Assembly (NCBI RefSeq): GCF_024643285.1
Contig: NZ_JAMSLW010000002.1
Span: 434,001 to 498,000, forward strand
Length of the DNA: 64,000 nucleotides
Direction: 5' to 3'
Source of the DNA: Parapedobacter lycopersici
GTDB taxonomy: Bacteria; Bacteroidota; Bacteroidia; Sphingobacteriales; Sphingobacteriaceae
The position numbers were made by a program, and so were the translations under genes. Shown here piece after piece: positions 36,526-43,700 of this stretch (positions within the stretch are counted from its first letter, which is position 1; each line of letters begins with the position of its first letter). The notes beneath the pieces were generated by a model. That model was not told where the DNA came from. It ran no database searches and saw only the letters and a program-made list of their open reading frames with translations.

Positions 36526-36906
36526 CTATTTGCTGATCATTGGCAGGTACTTCCGGCGATTCTCGATAATGACCCAGATATTGATGGCCATAATAAAGAG
36601 CGCAACCGGTAATCCGGACGGTGCTACGGTTGAATGTACGCACAGCACCCCGACCGTAATGGGCAGGATGACAATGGCCCCAAGTGCCCGGGACCTTGCC
36701 GGGATAAAAAGCACGCCGCCGATAATTTCGATGGCGGCCACCAACGGCATCAGCCAGCTGACTTCCATCAGTGCCATGCTGTCCTTGATCAGCTCTTCCG
36801 GCAGGTCAGGGGGTACCGGCATGTAATTAAAAATTTTGTTCAATCCCGAGTTGATGTAACCCAATCCGAATAAGAGACTCAGTACAAATAAAATTTTCGC
36901 TTTCAT
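36526..36906 (-). CDS. DoxX-family membrane protein
   Basis: A 126-residue protein with four hydrophobic helices (about 5-22, 45-66, 70-88, 96-115); SLLFGLGYINSGLNKIF and the later IEIIGGVLFIPARSRALGAI are DoxX-like. It is divergent from the Rrf2 regulator across a 298-bp region, which suggests shared control with the respiratory cluster, although no exact copy of the Rrf2-cluster 17-mer was found on its side. The physiological role of the family is not clear. Confidence 0.78.
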   Translation of the reverse strand: MKAKILFVLSLLFGLGYINSGLNKIFNYMPVPPDLPEELIKDSMALMEVSWLMPLVAAIEIIGGVLFIPARSRALGAIVILPITVGVLCVHSTVAPSGLPVALFIMAINIWVIIENRRKYLPMISK

Positions 36907-37153
36907 CGTGTTAATTTTTAACGTTTATAATTGTTCAATAATAAAATATATTCCTCAATCATCTTTTCCTTCTCATCATCTTTCTGCCCTGGTTAAAGCA
37001 AAATTCCTGATAAAATCCGACAATAGGGTGGTGTGAAAGTGTCATCTTTGAGGGGTTATCACGACAAAATACTGCCATTGATGCAATATCCTCCCGAATA
37101 AGTAATAAACACTTGTTTTCAGTCCGGAAGGGTTGCCAAAAAAATAAAAGAGT

Positions 37154-37186
37154 TTTTTGTCTTTTATTAAAATAACATTACTTTTG
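37154..37186 (+). promoter_or_regulatory. Rrf2 gene promoter with overlapping 17-bp candidate operator
   Basis: TTG (37157-37159), 19 bp, then TACTTTTG (37179-37186) form a complete promoter. The 17-mer TTTTTGTCTTTTATTAA (37154-37170) overlaps the -33 element and recurs inverted at 37651-37667, upstream of the oxidase gene. Such placement fits autorepression. Binding by the Rrf2 protein is inference. Confidence 0.65.
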
Positions 37187-37204
37187 TACCATAAACAAAC
37201 GTGA

Positions 37205-37639
37205 ATGTTCTCTAAAACCTGCGAGTATGCAATAAGGGCTGTGATCTTCATCGCACGCGAGTCGAAAGACGGACGGCGTGTCGGTGTCCGGGAAATTGCC
37301 CAAGGCATCGGTTCACCGGTGTATTTCATCGCCAAAATTCTGCAGGAGCTCAGTAAAAAGGGGATTATCCAGTCGCTGAAAGGCCCCACCGGCGGATTCT
37401 ATATGGACGGACAATCACTCGATTATACGTTAGCCGATATCGTGGTGGCCATTGACGGCGATAAACTGCTCACCGGCTGCGCGCTCGGGCTAAATGAATG
37501 TTCGGAGAAACGGCCCTGCCCCCTGCACTTTGAATTCAGACATATCCGAAAGGAACTGCACGCGCTGCTGGCGCGGACGAAACTGAATGAATTACAGGAT
37601 AAATTTGATGCCTCCATCTTCTATCTGGGCAGCAAATAA
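37205..37639 (+). CDS. Rrf2-family Fe-S transcriptional regulator
   Basis: A 144-residue winged-helix regulator. The DNA-binding part is MFSKTCEYAIRAVIFIA to about residue 65, including VREIAQGIGSPVYFIAKILQ. The sensing region has three Cys, Cys92-x6-Cys99-x5-Cys105, similar in spacing to the cluster-binding Cys of NsrR and IscR, so it probably binds an iron-sulfur cluster and may sense NO or redox state. It heads the oxidase/haemoglobin/RIC cluster, is divergent from DoxX and has a strong promoter with a candidate operator. NsrR-like function is inferred from context, not shown. Confidence 0.85.
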   Translation: MFSKTCEYAIRAVIFIARESKDGRRVGVREIAQGIGSPVYFIAKILQELSKKGIIQSLKGPTGGFYMDGQSLDYTLADIVVAIDGDKLLTGCALGLNECSEKRPCPLHFEFRHIRKELHALLARTKLNELQDKFDASIFYLGSK

Positions 37640-37650
37640 AATTTTTTGAA

Positions 37651-37667
37651 TTAATAAAAGACAAAAA
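37651..37667 (-). promoter_or_regulatory. Inverted second copy of the 17-bp candidate operator
   Basis: The complement of TTTTTGTCTTTTATTAA, identical in 17 of 17 bases to 37154-37170, ends 18 bp before the oxidase ATG at 37686. It lies in a wider AT-rich dyad (ATTAATA / TATTAAT). No TAnnTTTG box was found in this 46-bp gap, so the site could act as a roadblock or with a nonstandard promoter. Confidence 0.55.
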
Positions 37668-37685
37668 GGTATTAATATCGTTTTT

Positions 37686-39809
37686 ATGACACTTTACGAC
37701 AAAGCAAACCTATCCCTGGTTGGCGTTACATTGCAGGCACCCAATATTTATTCATTGCAGCTCGGCTGGTCCGAGTTGGCAATGGGTGCACTCGTCGTTA
37801 TGCTCCTGGTACTGCTTGGGGTACTGTTATCGTTATACCGGCGGGTTGCTGCCATCCGTAACAGCATCCAAGGTGGGTTTGATAACCGGATCAGACGTCA
37901 GCTCAGCCAGCTCAACGGTCGCCAGTTGGACACTGTGCTGCAACACAAAAAACAGGGTGGTCAAAAACGGGGTACCCTCGCAGCATCGGGAAAAGCGGTG
38001 CTACTGATGATGGCGCTACTGGCTGGCCTCCCTGCGTGGGCGCAGCCCGACGGTGCTGTTTCGGGAATTGCCTGGGGCAGTGCCGGCATTGTCATCACCC
38101 TCGTACTTATACTTATCCCTGTACTCTGTGGCCTCGTTTTAATGGTCGTAAAGATCCGGCGGACACTAACCCGCTACCAACGCCGGCAGCACAGTGCGCT
38201 GGCCGATGAATTCGCCCAGTACCTGGATGGACTGACAAAGAAAGAAGAACTGGATCAGTTGACCAGCCGGAAATCGGCGCTGGATTACCAGCTGACAAAC
38301 ACCGAACTTGCCGGCGACGGCGACGTGCACGACAGGCGGGGTCTGGTAGCATCCGCGAGCAGCGACTTGAATCTGCCCATTGCCGCGCCAAAAAAACGGG
38401 CGGTACGCCGGCCCAATATAGACAGTAACCTGGCCAAACTGGTGCTGTGGTACATCGGCACCTCAGCATTCTGGCTGCTATTCGGCACAACGGTTGGTCA
38501 ATACCTCGGCATCAAATTTCTGGCGCCGGACGCCGACCAGCTAAGCTGGCTGAGTTTTGGCCGGCTCCGTCCCGTACACACCAATGCGGTATTCTGGGGA
38601 TGGGCATCACTGGGAATGCTGGGGCTGGGCTACTACATTGTACCCCGGGTAAGTAATACATCCATCGCAAACCTGCGGCACGGCTGGCTTTCGCTGATCC
38701 TGATTAACGCTACAGTCGTGCTGGGTACAGTTAGCCTGATGGCAGGTATCAACAATGGCGGCGGCGAATACCGCGAATACATCTGGCCGGTCATGCTCCC
38801 GTTTGCAGTGGCATTGGTGCTCACCCTGACCAATTTCCTAAAAACCATTGCCCGCCGGAAAACTACGGAAATCTACATCTCCAACTGGTATATGATTTCG
38901 GCCATTATTTTCACGATTGTCATTGCACTGGTGGCCTATCTTCCTTTTTGGCAGAATGGTCTCGGTGAAATTATTGTACAGGGTTACTACATGCACCAGG
39001 GTGTGGGCATGTGGTTTATGCTTTTTACATTGGGTATTGTATACTACTTCCTGCCGCAGCAGCTTAATAAACCGATCTACTCCTACAGCCTCGGCATACT
39101 GGCCTTTTGGACGCAGATTTTATTTTACACGCTGATTGGCACCCACCACTTCATCTTCAGCGCCATTCCCTGGTGGCTGCAGACCGTGGCCATCGTGGGC
39201 AGTGCGGGCATGGCCATTCCGGTAGTGGCCGGCACCACCAATTTCCTGATGACATTCAAAGGCGCCTGGTATAAAGTGAAAGACAGTTACACGCTTCCTT
39301 TCTTCCTGGCCGGTATCATCTTTTATTTTACCGGTTCCATGCAGGGTACCGCCGAGGCGTTCCGGTATACCAACCTCATCTGGCATTTCACCGACTTTAC
39401 GGTGGCCCACTCGCACCTCACCATGTACGGCATCATCTCCTTCCTCCTTTGGGGAAGCATCTATGCCGTAGTGCCGCGCCTCACGGGACAGGAACCTCCC
39501 CAACTCACTGTTGGGGCTCATTTCTGGTTCTCGCTCATCGGCCTTATGTTCTATACCGTACCGCTCATGTATGGCAGTTCCTTACGGGGCCTGATGTGGA
39601 TGGACGGAAAGCCGTTTATTGACAGTGTGGTACTGATGGCCCCCTACTGGCTATGGCGGGCCATCGGAGGCACCCTGATGTGGCTCTCGCACCTGCTGTT
39701 CGCCTATAACCTTTACAAAATGTACAGCACAGACAAACAATCGAACATCGTCGAAGAAGCACTCGAAAAACTGACCGGAAACGACGCACAGGTCACGCAA
39801 ACAAAGTAA
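37686..39809 (+). CDS. ccoN: C-family (cbb3-like) haem-copper oxidase subunit I with long N-terminal extension
   Basis: A 707-residue membrane protein. Residues from about 245 on align with CcoN: GRLRPVHTN with haem His298, YYMHQG with CuB-ligand His437, Tyr481 at the place of the cross-linked Tyr, His487-His488 and the haem pair His575/His577. Spacings from His437 to His577 are identical to those I recall for Pseudomonas stutzeri CcoN (His207 to His347). The conserved Glu323 of that enzyme is Gln553 here. An extension of about 240 residues with three hydrophobic segments (about 30-50, 101-119, 128-157) precedes the core. The retained Tyr favours an oxygen-reducing enzyme; the cluster context favours NO stress. 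Function is therefore open. Confidence 0.85.
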   Translation: MTLYDKANLSLVGVTLQAPNIYSLQLGWSELAMGALVVMLLVLLGVLLSLYRRVAAIRNSIQGGFDNRIRRQLSQLNGRQLDTVLQHKKQGGQKRGTLAASGKAVLLMMALLAGLPAWAQPDGAVSGIAWGSAGIVITLVLILIPVLCGLVLMVVKIRRTLTRYQRRQHSALADEFAQYLDGLTKKEELDQLTSRKSALDYQLTNTELAGDGDVHDRRGLVASASSDLNLPIAAPKKRAVRRPNIDSNLAKLVLWYIGTSAFWLLFGTTVGQYLGIKFLAPDADQLSWLSFGRLRPVHTNAVFWGWASLGMLGLGYYIVPRVSNTSIANLRHGWLSLILINATVVLGTVSLMAGINNGGGEYREYIWPVMLPFAVALVLTLTNFLKTIARRKTTEIYISNWYMISAIIFTIVIALVAYLPFWQNGLGEIIVQGYYMHQGVGMWFMLFTLGIVYYFLPQQLNKPIYSYSLGILAFWTQILFYTLIGTHHFIFSAIPWWLQTVAIVGSAGMAIPVVAGTTNFLMTFKGAWYKVKDSYTLPFFLAGIIFYFTGSMQGTAEAFRYTNLIWHFTDFTVAHSHLTMYGIISFLLWGSIYAVVPRLTGQEPPQLTVGAHFWFSLIGLMFYTVPLMYGSSLRGLMWMDGKPFIDSVVLMAPYWLWRAIGGTLMWLSHLLFAYNLYKMYSTDKQSNIVEEALEKLTGNDAQVTQTK

Positions 39810-39821
39810 TGATAAGCACCC

Positions 39822-40823
39822 ATGGAATTTTTCAACAACCATACTAAACTCTTCACCACCGCCTTTCTCTTCTTCGCGATACTTACGCTGTTCGTGGTAA
39901 TTATCCCCGCCATCAGCAACCAGCAGCGTAATGCCGAACTGCCGAATGCGGTACCGCTCAGCGAAGATGCCCGGAAGGGCAAGGAACTGTTCATCGCCAA
40001 CGGCTGTGTCGCCTGCCATACGCAGCAGGTGCGTAACGTGGATATGGACAGCCGCTGGGGAAGCCGACCCGGCATCGCCGCCGACTATGCGGGCATGAAG
40101 CGGATGGATATCTGGCGCAATACGGCAACACTCGCCGGCACTGAGCGTACCGGTCCGGATCTCACCGATGTAGGCAACAGGCAACCGAGTCTCGACTGGA
40201 ACCTGGTTCACCTCTATAATCCGCGGATTGTGGTTAAAGAATCCATTATGCCGGCTTACCCCTGGTTATTTGAATACAAAACCGTGCTTTCAAAAGGAGA
40301 CGTGACTGTAACCGTACCCGAAGCCTTCCTCAATGGCAAAGGAGGAAAAGTAGTAGCAAAAAAAGAGGCCCTGCAGCTCGTCGCTTACCTGCAATCATTG
40401 AAACAGGTGGAATTACCGGGAGAAAGCCGGACGCCCCAGTTCCTTTATAAAAGAGAAGCGGACGCAGCAGACAGCTCCGGCGAGACCACCGCGGGAGCCG
40501 ATGGTGCCCTGCTCTACGCCAATAACTGCCAGGCATGCCACCAAGCCGATGGAAAAGGGCTGCCCGGCGCGTTTCCCCCGCTGGCCGGCAGCCCGGTAGT
40601 AACCGGCGATGACCTATCGTTGTATGTAGACATTATCATGAACGGTTATGACGCACGCCCGGAATACGGCGCCATGCCCGGTGTGGGTACGATGATGGGT
40701 TTTTCCGCCGGGGAAGTTGCAGCCATTATTAATCATGAACGGACCAGCTGGGGCAACGGCGGCAAACAGGTGACGACCGAAGAAGTACAGGAAATTTTAA
40801 CCCTATTGGAAACAGCGAACTAA
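39822..40823 (+). CDS. ccoO: CcoO-like cytochrome c with a second cytochrome c domain
   Basis: A 333-residue membrane-anchored dihaem cytochrome. An N-terminal helix (about 9-30) is followed by a CcoO domain with the haem site CVACH near residue 62-66, TGPDLTDVGNR and the Met-ligand region KESIMPAYPWL near 147. A second, CcoP-like cytochrome c domain begins near residue 225 with CQACH at about 237-241 and a Met-rich end (GAMPGVGTMMGF). It starts 12 bp after the subunit I gene. No separate CcoP, CcoQ or assembly genes (CcoG, CcoI, CcoS) follow, so this fusion may replace CcoP. Confidence 0.88.
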   Translation: MEFFNNHTKLFTTAFLFFAILTLFVVIIPAISNQQRNAELPNAVPLSEDARKGKELFIANGCVACHTQQVRNVDMDSRWGSRPGIAADYAGMKRMDIWRNTATLAGTERTGPDLTDVGNRQPSLDWNLVHLYNPRIVVKESIMPAYPWLFEYKTVLSKGDVTVTVPEAFLNGKGGKVVAKKEALQLVAYLQSLKQVELPGESRTPQFLYKREADAADSSGETTAGADGALLYANNCQACHQADGKGLPGAFPPLAGSPVVTGDDLSLYVDIIMNGYDARPEYGAMPGVGTMMGFSAGEVAAIINHERTSWGNGGKQVTTEEVQEILTLLETAN

Positions 40824-40943
40824 GATGCGACCGTCATGTACGGCAACAAAAACTCACATACAGATGAAACCTGCATAAATTGCCCGATACACAAAAGAAC
40901 AGGAGTAATTCACGCAAGATTCATTGCCTTAAAAGTAAATCAA

Positions 40944-41222
40944 ATGAAAAAAAGAATATATACCCTCCTGGGTCTGATGCTCCCCGCCCTTACCGGGTTG
41001 GCGTGCCCGGTGTGCGAAAGGCAGCAGCCGAAACTGCTTCAGGGAATAACGCACGGTTCGGGGCCAGCCAGCGACTGGGACTACGTGATTATCGCCGTAA
41101 TGGTGGCAATCGTTGTCTTTACCGGCTATTTCTCCATTAAGATGCTGGTAAGGCCGGGAGAAAACACGCCGAATCATATTAAACATACCATATTAACTTT
41201 GGAAGATGGCAGCGAAAAGTAA
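40944..41222 (+). CDS. Small exported membrane protein with CPVC motif
   Basis: A 92-residue protein. Residues 1-20 look like a signal peptide, followed at once by Cys21-Pro-Val-Cys24, a CxxC that could be redox active or bind copper on the periplasmic side; a single helix (about 46-67) anchors it. The start at 40944 was preferred to 40836 because MKKRIYTLLGLML is a clean signal sequence. It overlaps the next gene by 17 bp. I do not recognise a named family; its place in the oxidase cluster suggests an assembly or accessory role. Confidence 0.65.
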   Translation: MKKRIYTLLGLMLPALTGLACPVCERQQPKLLQGITHGSGPASDWDYVIIAVMVAIVVFTGYFSIKMLVRPGENTPNHIKHTILTLEDGSEK

Positions 41223-41613
41223 AGTCATAATCTACATCGATGACGAGCCCAACCCCATCGCGGCTTTCGATACCCCGGTTAATTTCGAACTGGATACCCG
41301 GAAGCTGGTTGATGGCCAGCATGAGCTCACCATCATCAGTAAGGATCCGACGGGCAAGGAAGGGATCCGCAAGGTCCCCTTTGAAGTGCGGAATGGGCCT
41401 GCCATCAGCATCGAGGGTATCCGGGAAAACGCCGTGGTGGACGGCATCGTGCCGCTCATGATCAATGCATACGGGAAAGGCGATCAGAAAGACTTTCTGA
41501 TCTCAGGGAGTGAAACTCCCCAAAGCATACCTGCCTGGGTATGGATTTTGATTATTGGTTTTGCAGGGTGGGCATTATTCTATCTATTTAGGTATTTTGC
41601 AATGCCGCTATAA
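41206..41613 (+). CDS. Membrane-tethered beta-domain protein of the oxidase cluster
   Basis: A 135-residue protein. The first 95 residues are beta-rich with an immunoglobulin-like pattern (KVIIYIDDEPNPIAAFDTPV, LVDGQHELTIISKDPTGKEG) and no signal peptide; a single helix follows at about 109-131 (IPAWVWILIIGFAGWALFYLF). The topology is that of a C-tail anchor. No haem or metal motif is visible. Its start lies inside the 3' end of the CPVC gene, which points to coupled translation. Function unknown. Confidence 0.65.
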   Translation: MAAKSKVIIYIDDEPNPIAAFDTPVNFELDTRKLVDGQHELTIISKDPTGKEGIRKVPFEVRNGPAISIEGIRENAVVDGIVPLMINAYGKGDQKDFLISGSETPQSIPAWVWILIIGFAGWALFYLFRYFAMPL

Positions 41614-41621
41614 GGCGTCAA

Positions 41622-42029
41622 ATGGGAACGATCATGGAAAAGAAAAACGACATCACAACAATTGCCGATATCCAGCAGCTGGTAGACACATTTTACGGCA
41701 AGGTAAGGGAAAATCCATTAATAGGACCAATCTTCAATGGCGTAATCGGCGACCGCTGGCCGGAGCATCTCGCAAAAATGTACCGGTTCTGGCAAACGGT
41801 GCTGTTCGGCGAACACACGTATTTTGGCAGTCCATTCCCCCCACATGCCCAGCTTCCGGTGGATCGGCGGCACTTCGACACCTGGTTGGGGCTGTGGCAC
41901 GGCACCATTGACCAGTTTTTTGAAGGAGAGAAGGCAACCGAGGCAAAATGGCGGGGTGATAAGATGGCCGAAATGTTTCTCTCCAAAATCGATTACTTCA
42001 GAAATAATCAATCATCCCCGCTGTTATGA
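41622..42029 (+). CDS. Group III truncated haemoglobin
   Basis: A 135-residue 2-on-2 globin. The proximal His is in RRHFDTWLGLW (about residue 88), and the motif YRFWQTVLFGEHTYFGSPFPPHAQL is typical of the group III (trHbP) family. Such globins bind O2 and NO and often accompany nitrosative-stress genes. An alternative Met at position 5 (MEKKND) is a likely start too. The last 4 bp overlap the following membrane-protein gene (ATGA). Confidence 0.88.
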   Translation: MGTIMEKKNDITTIADIQQLVDTFYGKVRENPLIGPIFNGVIGDRWPEHLAKMYRFWQTVLFGEHTYFGSPFPPHAQLPVDRRHFDTWLGLWHGTIDQFFEGEKATEAKWRGDKMAEMFLSKIDYFRNNQSSPLL

Positions 42030-42469
42030 GTACCCTCGTTAAACAACCTACTGCGGTTGCCTGTCTTTTTATCTGGATCGGCATTGTCTGCGGCATCAGT
42101 TTCCTGGAAGCCTGGCTTAAATTCCGCGCACCCGGTGTCACGATGCCGATCGGCCTGGGCATCGGCCGCCTCGTTTTCAATGCCCTCAACAAAGTAGAAT
42201 GGGTACTTGCCGCCATCGTTGTGGTCACCGCGGTGATGCACACCAATACGCTGTTTTCAGCCAGAAATGCATTTCTGCTCCTGGCAGTTATCATCCTCAT
42301 CCTGCAAACGGCGTGGCTGTTGCCCACATTGGATGCCCGGGCTCAACTGGTTATCGAAAACAAGCCGCTTCCACCCTCCAATCTTCATTACCTGTTCATT
42401 GGGGCGGAAGTGCTGAAAATTGCAGGCCTCTTTGCCGCGGCAATCGGCCACTTTGAAAAAATTACTTAA
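42026..42469 (+). CDS. Four-helix membrane protein of unknown function
   Basis: A 147-residue integral membrane protein with helices at about 9-29, 57-76, 82-102 and 122-142. It is coupled to the globin gene by an ATGA overlap and is followed after 10 bp by the RIC gene, so it belongs to the stress cluster. Few polar residues lie within the helices; no haem-binding His pair stands out. I do not recognise a named family. An accessory membrane role next to RIC and the globin is inference. Confidence 0.7.
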   Translation: MSTLVKQPTAVACLFIWIGIVCGISFLEAWLKFRAPGVTMPIGLGIGRLVFNALNKVEWVLAAIVVVTAVMHTNTLFSARNAFLLLAVIILILQTAWLLPTLDARAQLVIENKPLPPSNLHYLFIGAEVLKIAGLFAAAIGHFEKIT

Positions 42470-42479
42470 AAATACTGCC

Positions 42480-43208
42480 ATGGAAATTACAACCCAACAT
42501 ACTGTCGGCCAGGTGGTCGCCAGAGACTACCGCTCGGCCGCCGTATTCAGCAAGGCCGGAATCGATTTCTGCTGTGGAGGCAACCGGACCATTGACGAAG
42601 CCTGCCAGCAGGCAGGTGTCGCCCCTGCTCCCCTGATTGACGCCCTAAAGACCGCCCTTACGACGGATCAGGGTACCGGGGAAAACGACTACGATGCGTG
42701 GCCGCTTGACATGCTCGCCGACCATATTGAAGAAACACATCACCGCTATGTCGAATCCAGGATCTCGGAAATTACGCCGCTGCTTCAGAAAATAAAAACA
42801 GTGCATGGCGACTGCCATCCGGAACTTGCCCGGATAATGGACTTGTTTACGGAAGCCGGCGGGGAACTCACTTTGCACATGAAGAAAGAAGAGCTGATGC
42901 TCTTCCCGTTTATCCGGCGGATGGCACAGGCACAGCGCCAAGGGGAACCGCTGCTGCCCTCCCGCTTCGGGACGGTAGCCAACCCGATCGCCATGATGGA
43001 GCACGACCACGATGGCGAAGGTGAGCGTTTCCGCCAGATTGCCGCGCTGTCCGGAAATTACACTCCCCCATCGGATGCCTGCAACACCTACCGGGTAACC
43101 CTGGCCCTGCTGCAGGAATTTGAAGCCGACCTCCACCTGCATATTCACCTGGAAAATAACATCCTATTTCCGAAAGCCGTCCAAATGGAAAGCGAGCTGT
43201 CGTCCTGA
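42480..43208 (+). CDS. ric: Iron-sulfur cluster repair di-iron protein RIC (YtfE/ScdA)
   Basis: A 242-residue protein of the RIC family that repairs Fe-S clusters damaged by NO or peroxide. The N-terminal ScdA_N domain has TVGQVVARDYRSAAVFSKAG then FCCGG with the paired Cys near residues 33-34. The C-terminal hemerythrin-like domain has the di-iron ligands spread over HIEETHHRYV, CHPELARIM, TLHMKKEE, EHDHDGEG and HIHLEN. The chosen ATG at 42480 avoids an overlap with the preceding gene and gives the family-typical start. Gene context (globin, Rrf2) fits its known role. Confidence 0.93.
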   Translation: MEITTQHTVGQVVARDYRSAAVFSKAGIDFCCGGNRTIDEACQQAGVAPAPLIDALKTALTTDQGTGENDYDAWPLDMLADHIEETHHRYVESRISEITPLLQKIKTVHGDCHPELARIMDLFTEAGGELTLHMKKEELMLFPFIRRMAQAQRQGEPLLPSRFGTVANPIAMMEHDHDGEGERFRQIAALSGNYTPPSDACNTYRVTLALLQEFEADLHLHIHLENNILFPKAVQMESELSS

Positions 43209-43235
43209 CAGCGGGCCAACCCAACAACCGCGATC

Positions 43236-43700
43236 ATGGATAACAAGCCACTGAAAAGAAGCACCTATTTAAAGTCCATCAGCCGCGATCACCACCATGG
43301 ATTGCTGTTCTGCTGGAAAATCCGGGAAGGGTTCAAACGGGGTGTCGCCGCGGATCGCATTAAACAGTATGCCGACTGGTTCTGGCGAGCGCACCTCATC
43401 GATCATTTCGAAGTGGAAGAGCGGTACATCTTTCCTGTTCTTGGCAACGGTCACGAACTGGTGAAACGGGCGCTTGCCGAGCATAGGCGACTGAAACGGC
43501 TGTTCGAACAGGAAACGGAAGTGTGGCGCTCCCTAAGTTTGATCGAAGAGGAGCTGGACGAACACATCCGTTTTGAGGAGCGGGTGCTGTTCAGCGAGTT
43601 ACAGCGCCTGGCCACTACCCCGCAGCTGGCGGAAATAGCCGAACACCACGGCGACGCGGCGCATGTTCAGGAGTGGGGCGACGAATTCTGGAAAGACTAG
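43236..43700 (+). CDS. Hemerythrin-domain protein
   Basis: A 154-residue soluble four-helix protein. Candidate iron ligands are in SRDHHHGLLF, HLIDHFEVEERYIFP, AEHRRLKRL and LDEHIRFEERVLF, the order seen in HHE hemerythrin proteins. It differs from RIC by lacking the CCGG domain. The role could be O2 or NO binding or iron handling. It is the last gene of the cluster, 27 bp after ric, and its stop overlaps the convergent mfd stop by 4 bp. Confidence 0.85.
   Translation: MDNKPLKRSTYLKSISRDHHHGLLFCWKIREGFKRGVAADRIKQYADWFWRAHLIDHFEVEERYIFPVLGNGHELVKRALAEHRRLKRLFEQETEVWRSLSLIEEELDEHIRFEERVLFSELQRLATTPQLAEIAEHHGDAAHVQEWGDEFWKD

Noticed and set aside
37686-39809. Calling subunit I a NorB-type nitric oxide reductase
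   Set aside because: The NorB-typical glutamates are not at the expected places, and the cross-link Tyr of CcoN is kept (Tyr481). The NO link is kept as an inference from context only.
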